DNA of 64,000 nt, taken from Corynebacterium jeikeium (lineage in GTDB: Bacteria > Actinomycetota > Actinomycetes > Mycobacteriales > Mycobacteriaceae). The stretch is taken from NCBI RefSeq assembly GCF_028609885.1, contig NZ_CP063195.1:1922001-1986000 (forward strand), given 5' to 3'. The position numbers and the translations under genes were made by a program. Shown here in pieces: positions 60,162 through 64,000 of the stretch. Position 1 is the first letter of the stretch. Each line of letters starts with the position of its first letter. Under the pieces are notes generated by a model. That model saw nothing but the letters and a program-made list of their open reading frames with translations, was not told the DNA's origin and made no database searches.

Positions 60162-60533
60162 CTACAACGCTCCCAATACGCTGTGCGCAATCAGAGAATC
60201 GATACGACGAACATCGAGGCCACGACCGATCTTTACCTTGATCTTTCCGGCTCGCGTCCAAAGTTCAATCTCAGCATTGAAATCGAGCGTTCCCGCGTTC
60301 TCCGTGGACCACATGTTGATCGACGAATACGGCAGAGAATAGACCTCTACCTTCTTGCCCCTCAGTCCTTGTGCGTCACGCATGATGAGGCGCTTCGTGG
60401 TGAAGATTGCACTATCCCTGAACGTCTTAAACGCTACAACCGCCTGCTCTCCGGGCACGAGCAGCGCCATGACATCCTCCGGAATCGGAACTTCTTCAAT
60501 GAACATCCATTCCGCAATCTGAGCAGCTTCCAT
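60162..60533 (-). CDS. Bacterial PH-domain protein
   Basis: A 123-residue protein. FRDSAIFTTKRLIMRDAQGLRGKKVEVYSLPYSSINMWSTENAG is the bacterial pleckstrin-homology pattern (strands ending in the SI/W block), as in YdjG/YvbH-type PH proteins. No membrane helix. ATG 60533 has GGAGAG directly before it. Function unknown. Convergent with the bL37-like gene. Codon use is somewhat AT-richer than neighbours. Confidence 0.75.
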   Translation of the reverse strand: MEAAQIAEWMFIEEVPIPEDVMALLVPGEQAVVAFKTFRDSAIFTTKRLIMRDAQGLRGKKVEVYSLPYSSINMWSTENAGTLDFNAEIELWTRAGKIKVKIGRGLDVRRIDSLIAHSVLGAL

Positions 60534-60666
60534 CGTTCTCTCCAAGGGTTGGGAAGGCTAGCGCCTCCGATTTTCTAACTAATGCTGTCTACCTAATACC
60601 AAATGTAGATTGCATCCGGCTGCAGCAATGAGGAAAAACAAAAACTGTGAGCTACTCCTCCACACG

Positions 60667-60930
60667 TCACTCCTCCACGCGGTAGCTAATCACCCGCAGC
60701 TGCGTGCAGATCCGCGCGCGTAGCTCCACAGGCGCGGGCTGGTTACAACAGCTCCGCAACAGGTCCCGCACCTGCTGCTCGATACCTAGCTGCCGTAGGC
60801 ACTCAGGGCAAGCGTCGGCGTGAGCGCGCAAACGTTCGCGGCTCTCCCAGTCGGCGTCACCATCAGCAACCTCGTACAGGACATCCAGCAGGTCGTCGCA
60901 GTCCGTCTTTCGCGAATTGTCTTTGCACAT
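60667..60930 (-). CDS. rshA: Zinc-binding anti-sigma factor RshA
   Basis: An 87-residue antagonist of SigH. The redox switch H37-x3-C41-x2-C44 (HADACPECL) binds zinc; Cys 11 and a further CC pair (residues 60-61) also occur. Oxidation releases SigH. It starts 6 bp after the sigH stop, so the two form an operon. Matches RshA/RsrA in length and layout. A longer C-terminus than usual is not seen. Confidence 0.92.
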   Translation of the reverse strand: MCKDNSRKTDCDDLLDVLYEVADGDADWESRERLRAHADACPECLRQLGIEQQVRDLLRSCCNQPAPVELRARICTQLRVISYRVEE

Positions 60931-60936
60931 GTGCTC

Positions 60937-61566
60937 TTATCCCTTCGCTTCCGTCAGCTTTTTTCGGGCCGTCTTGCTTTGTGCCGCCTCCGTCACGATC
61001 CCGTGCTCCGCCGCCACGTCCTTCAACTTGCTACGCAACTGCTTTCGCCCGCGGTGCAGGCGCGACATGACGGTACCGATGGGAGTGTCCATGATCTCGG
61101 CAATCTCTTTGTAGGCCAAACCCTCCACGTCCGCGTAGTACACGACCATGCGGTAGTCTTCCCCCAGACTCATCAGGGCATCCTGAATGCGCTTATCGGG
61201 GATGTTCTTCAGCGCCTCCACCTCGGCGGATTCCAGGCCCACGGAGTCGTGCTTCGCCGTTTCTGCCAGCTGCCAGTCGGTCATCTCGTCAGCGCTGGAT
61301 TCCGTCGGGCGACGTTGAGCCTTGCGGTAGCTGTTGATGTACGTATTCGTCAGGATTCGGTACATCCACGCCTTCAGGTTCGTACCTTCCTTGAAGGAAC
61401 CAAACGCCTGGTAGGCCTTCATATACGCATCCTGCACCAGATCCTGCGCATCGGCCGGGTTGCGCGTCATCCGCAGCGCCGCGCCGTAGAGCTGATCCAG
61501 CAGGGGCAGCGCGTCAGCCTCGAATCTGTGCAGCAGCTCGTCTGCAGTGTCATCGCTGCGTTTCAT
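60937..61566 (-). CDS. sigH: ECF sigma factor SigH (redox/heat stress)
   Basis: A 209-residue group-4 sigma factor. Region 2 spans [40 protein letters not shown] with [23 protein letters not shown]; region 4 is [33 protein letters not shown] 61566 has AGAGGTGAG in front; an upstream GTG would overlap that site. It directs thioredoxin, mycothiol and heat-stress genes in related species. Preceded by a SigH-type promoter and followed by rshA. Confidence 0.94.
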   Translation of the reverse strand: MKRSDDTADELLHRFEADALPLLDQLYGAALRMTRNPADAQDLVQDAYMKAYQAFGSFKEGTNLKAWMYRILTNTYINSYRKAQRRPTESSADEMTDWQLAETAKHDSVGLESAEVEALKNIPDKRIQDALMSLGEDYRMVVYYADVEGLAYKEIAEIMDTPIGTVMSRLHRGRKQLRSKLKDVAAEHGIVTEAAQSKTARKKLTEAKG

Positions 61567-61588
61567 TCGCTCACCTCTCACTTTTCTT

Positions 61589-61618
61589 TCAACGTAATTC
61601 TATCGCCGGTTCATTCCC
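61589..61618 (-). promoter_or_regulatory. SigH-type autoregulatory promoter of sigH-rshA
   Basis: GGGAAT (61613-61618) and CGTTGA (61589-61594) on the minus strand, 18 bp apart, match the SigH -35/-10 pattern. The -35 box lies inside the end of the SRAP gene. The -10 is 22 bp before the sigH ATG. Confidence 0.7.
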
Positions 61619-62232
61619 ACCAGTTCCGGAAAATTGTTCGCCACGGAGCCGACCCTCCTGTCGGCCTTGCTGCTGCGCACTTCTGTTGCCTTATTTGGTG
61701 ACGCCACCAACTCCGCCCCTGCACCCTTCAGCCAAGTATCAAGCTCGTCTCCTACCAAAATCCTGGGCATGCGGCTGTGCAGCCAGTCGAGTTCCGGCAG
61801 GGCCGCGACGGTAATGATGGTGCCGTAGAGCTTTCCTTCGACGGCTTTACACAGCCCGGCAGCGTACAGGGGGTTGCCGTCGGTGGCGGTGGTGAACCAC
61901 GGCTGCTTCTTTCCGTCCTCGCCGACCGTCCACTCGTACCAGCCGTCCATCGGAAACGCACACGGCAGAGAGCCGGAGAACAGGGGTTTAGAGAATGCGG
62001 TCTCTCCCCGTGCGTTGAACACCGTCTTCGGCGGGTAGCCCCAGTGTGCGGGTCCGATCGCGGCCTCGTTTCGAAACTCCCGCACGATGGGCACCTCGGT
62101 GGTGGGCGCCACGTTGTAGTTAGCGGGCCACTCCCCAGCCCCGGCGCGGGCTATGCGCGGGGCACCCAGCCTTCGTCGCAGGTCACCCGAAAGCTCCTCT
62201 AAGGAGCTGAACAATACGTATCGGCCACACAT
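61600..62232 (-). CDS. SRAP/YedK abasic-site DNA-protein crosslink protein
   Basis: A 210-residue SOS-response-associated peptidase-family protein (Rv3226c-like, HMCES/YedK). Cys 2 (MCGRY) is the residue that crosslinks abasic sites after Met removal; NYNVAPTTEVPIV, FNARGETAFSKPLF, PMDGWYEW (Glu) and LHSRMPRIL (catalytic His) complete the site. It protects single-stranded DNA during replication. Same strand as sigH with a 33-bp gap to the sigH start. Divergent from aroA. Confidence 0.92.
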   Translation of the reverse strand: MCGRYVLFSSLEELSGDLRRRLGAPRIARAGAGEWPANYNVAPTTEVPIVREFRNEAAIGPAHWGYPPKTVFNARGETAFSKPLFSGSLPCAFPMDGWYEWTVGEDGKKQPWFTTATDGNPLYAAGLCKAVEGKLYGTIITVAALPELDWLHSRMPRILVGDELDTWLKGAGAELVASPNKATEVRSSKADRRVGSVANNFPELVGMNRR

Positions 62233-62292
62233 ACTCGCCCATTATGCCCACCCCACACTTCTTTTCCAGGCAAAAAGTGAGACAATGTGGGT

Positions 62293-63594
62293 ATGTCTGC
62301 AGGTATGTCTGAACAACTCTGGCCGGCCCCGGTCGCCACCGAGCCCGTACAGGCCACCGTGGCGATCCCCGGCTCGAAATCCATCACGAACCGTGCGCTG
62401 ATCCTCGCCGCGCTAGCGGATGCGCCTTCCACCATCACCGGTGGGCTGGTGAGCCGCGATACGGAGCTGATGATGTCGGCTCTGCGTGCCTTGGGGACCC
62501 AGATCCTATTGAAGAACGACCAAATGTACGTCACCCCAGCGGAAAAGCTGCACGGCGGTGAGGTGGATTGCGGCCTGGCTGGAACCGTAATGCGCTTCGT
62601 CCCGCCGATCGCTGCCCTGGCCACTGGCACGGTTGCTTTCGACGGTGACGTGGAGGCGCGCCGCCGCCCGATGTCTACCACTTTGGATTCCCTGCGTGCC
62701 CTTGGCGCCACCGTGAAAACAAGCACCGAGTGCAACCCGGAGGGGTTGCCTTTCTTCGTGGAGGGTTCCGGGGAGATCCAGGGCGGGGAGATCACCATCG
62801 ATGCTTCCCAGTCCTCCCAGTTCGTCAGCGGCTTGCTCCTGGCCGGTGCGCGCTTCACCGAGGGGGTTACCGTTATCCACGAGGGTAACTCCCTGCCCAG
62901 CCAGCCCCACGTCGAGATGACGGTGCAGATGTTGCGTGAGGCCGGGGTGCACGTCGAGACCTCCTTCAACCGGTGGACCGTCCACCCCGGCCCGATCCGT
63001 GGCCGTCAATGGCACGTGGAGCCGGACCTGTCGAACGCCACCCCGTTCATGGCCGCGGGCGTGCTCACCGGTGGCACCGTGCGCATTCAGAACTGGCCCG
63101 CCACCACCAACCAGCCGGGCGACCAGTTCCGCCAGATCCTGTTGGACATGGGCGCGGAGGCGGAGCTGGACGTCCATCACGGCGATCTTGTTGTCTCCAG
63201 CACCGGCCGCATCAACGGGATTACCTGGGACATGCACGATATTGGGGAGCTCACCCCCACCGTCGCCGCCCTGGCGGCCCTGGCCGATGGACCTAGCCAC
63301 CTCTACGGAATCGCGCACCTGCGCGGCCACGAGACCGACCGACTACAGGCCCTGGCGGATAACATCAACGCCCTGGGTGGCAACGTCGAGCAGACCGCCG
63401 ACGGGCTGATCATCCACCCGGCTGCCCTGGAGGGTGGCCGCTGGGAGTCCTACGCCGATCACCGCATGGCCACCGCCGGAGCGATCCTGGGCCTGCGCGT
63501 CGAAGGCATCCACGTCTCCGACGTGGACACCACCGCCAAGACCCTTCCCGGCTTCCGCCGCCGCTGGGCGCAGCTGCTGGGCCAGGAACGTTAA
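62293..63594 (+). CDS. aroA: 3-phosphoshikimate 1-carboxyvinyltransferase (EPSP synthase)
   Basis: A 433-residue enzyme of the shikimate pathway making EPSP from shikimate-3-phosphate and [23 protein letters not shown] near the start and [21 protein letters not shown] are the substrate blocks, with [20 protein letters not shown] and [15 protein letters not shown] near the end. The enzyme class has the GSKS loop typical of class I-like proteins. ATG 62293 is preferred; GTG 62287 and ATG 62305 are possible. Ends TAAATG against rsgA, so translation is coupled. Confidence 0.94.
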   Translation: MSAGMSEQLWPAPVATEPVQATVAIPGSKSITNRALILAALADAPSTITGGLVSRDTELMMSALRALGTQILLKNDQMYVTPAEKLHGGEVDCGLAGTVMRFVPPIAALATGTVAFDGDVEARRRPMSTTLDSLRALGATVKTSTECNPEGLPFFVEGSGEIQGGEITIDASQSSQFVSGLLLAGARFTEGVTVIHEGNSLPSQPHVEMTVQMLREAGVHVETSFNRWTVHPGPIRGRQWHVEPDLSNATPFMAAGVLTGGTVRIQNWPATTNQPGDQFRQILLDMGAEAELDVHHGDLVVSSTGRINGITWDMHDIGELTPTVAALAALADGPSHLYGIAHLRGHETDRLQALADNINALGGNVEQTADGLIIHPAALEGGRWESYADHRMATAGAILGLRVEGIHVSDVDTTAKTLPGFRRRWAQLLGQER

Positions 63595-64000
63595 ATGGGG
63601 CGACGGCACAGCAACGCCCATCACTGGGACGAATCCGATGTCCGCGTCCGTCCAGGTAAGGGCTCTCGCCCGCGGACCAAGGATCGGCCGAGCCATAAAA
63701 ACGCCAAGCGGGGCATGGTCGTCTCCAAAGACCGCGGCCGCTGGGGTGTAGTGCTGGACGAAAACGGCACCCTCGTCACCTGCATGCGCGCCCGCGAAAT
63801 GGGGCGCACCAATGTGGTCGTTGGAGACCACGTCAGCGTGGTTGGCGACACCTCCGGAAAAAAGGACACCCTGGCACGCATCGTGCGGCTCGAGGACCGC
63901 ACCTCCATTCTGCGACGCACGGCAGACGACACAGACTCTTTCGAGCGAATCGTCGTGGCCAACGCGGACTACCTGCTTATCGTCAGCGCAGTGGCTGATC
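63595..64000 (+). CDS. rsgA: Ribosome small-subunit GTPase RsgA, partial (C-terminus beyond window)
   Basis: The first 135 residues are visible. After a basic N-terminus (GRRHSNAHHWDESDVRVRPGKGSRPRTKDRP) comes the OB-fold (RGRWGVVLDENGTLVTCMRAREMGRTNVVVGDHVSVVGD), then DSFERIVVANADYLLIVSAVAD, the start of the GTPase domain. It assists 30S maturation. Its ATG directly follows the aroA stop. The aroA-rsgA order is the same in mycobacteria (Rv3227-Rv3228). Confidence 0.9.
   Translation, partial: MGRRHSNAHHWDESDVRVRPGKGSRPRTKDRPSHKNAKRGMVVSKDRGRWGVVLDENGTLVTCMRAREMGRTNVVVGDHVSVVGDTSGKKDTLARIVRLEDRTSILRRTADDTDSFERIVVANADYLLIVSAVAD

Overview
The window is a piece of a high-GC Corynebacterium chromosome. 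The evidence is a run of actinobacterial markers in mycobacterial order: a UPF0182 membrane protein, a Lon-like PDZ protease, a zincin_2 protein, UvrD2, a potassium channel, AdnB, AdnA, TIGR02569, DUF3152, DUF3107, RhlE, WhiB1, RshA, SigH, an SRAP protein, AroA and RsgA. This matches the Mycobacterium tuberculosis Rv3193c-Rv3228 neighbourhood with several genes missing. The species cannot be fixed from sequence reading alone.

Region 1 (1-12.3 kb) is core chromosome: a partial secreted SGNH hydrolase, an acyl-CoA synthetase, PcrA divergent from a small chorismate mutase, a secreted S1 protease, a secreted PAP2 acid phosphatase, a nitroreductase, a LemA/M48 pair, and DUF1990 and DUF1963 proteins.

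Region 2 (12.32-34.44 kb) is a mobile island in the 3' half of the initiator tRNA-fMet gene. The intact tRNA lies at 34408-34481 (minus). Its 38-bp 3' segment recurs at 12354-12391 and 18337-18374, so two units sit in tandem. Unit 1 (about 6 kb) carries an integrase fragment, a hairpin that may be oriT, mobC, a relaxase gene with a second mobilisation gene overlapping its 3' end in another frame, and a SulP transporter divergent from a MerR regulator. Unit 2 (about 16 kb) carries a flavin split-barrel protein, an IS30-family transposase, a decayed BCCT transporter, a molybdenum module, an IS256 remnant, an MFS transporter and an IS1249-family element. The molybdenum module is modABC-mog convergent with moaA-moaD-moaE-moeB-moeA-moaC: molybdate uptake plus the main molybdenum-cofactor pathway. 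No molybdoenzyme is present in the window.

Region 3 (34.5-64 kb) is core chromosome again. The UvrD2, channel, AdnB and AdnA genes form a compact minus-strand operon for DNA repair. The right end holds a redox-stress module: whiB1, a 24-residue gene that looks like ribosomal protein bL37, sigH-rshA with a SigH-type promoter inside the preceding gene, then aroA-rsgA. A second IS1249-family element with a perfect 8-bp target duplication has landed between a perfect GlxR/CRP-type site and whiB1.
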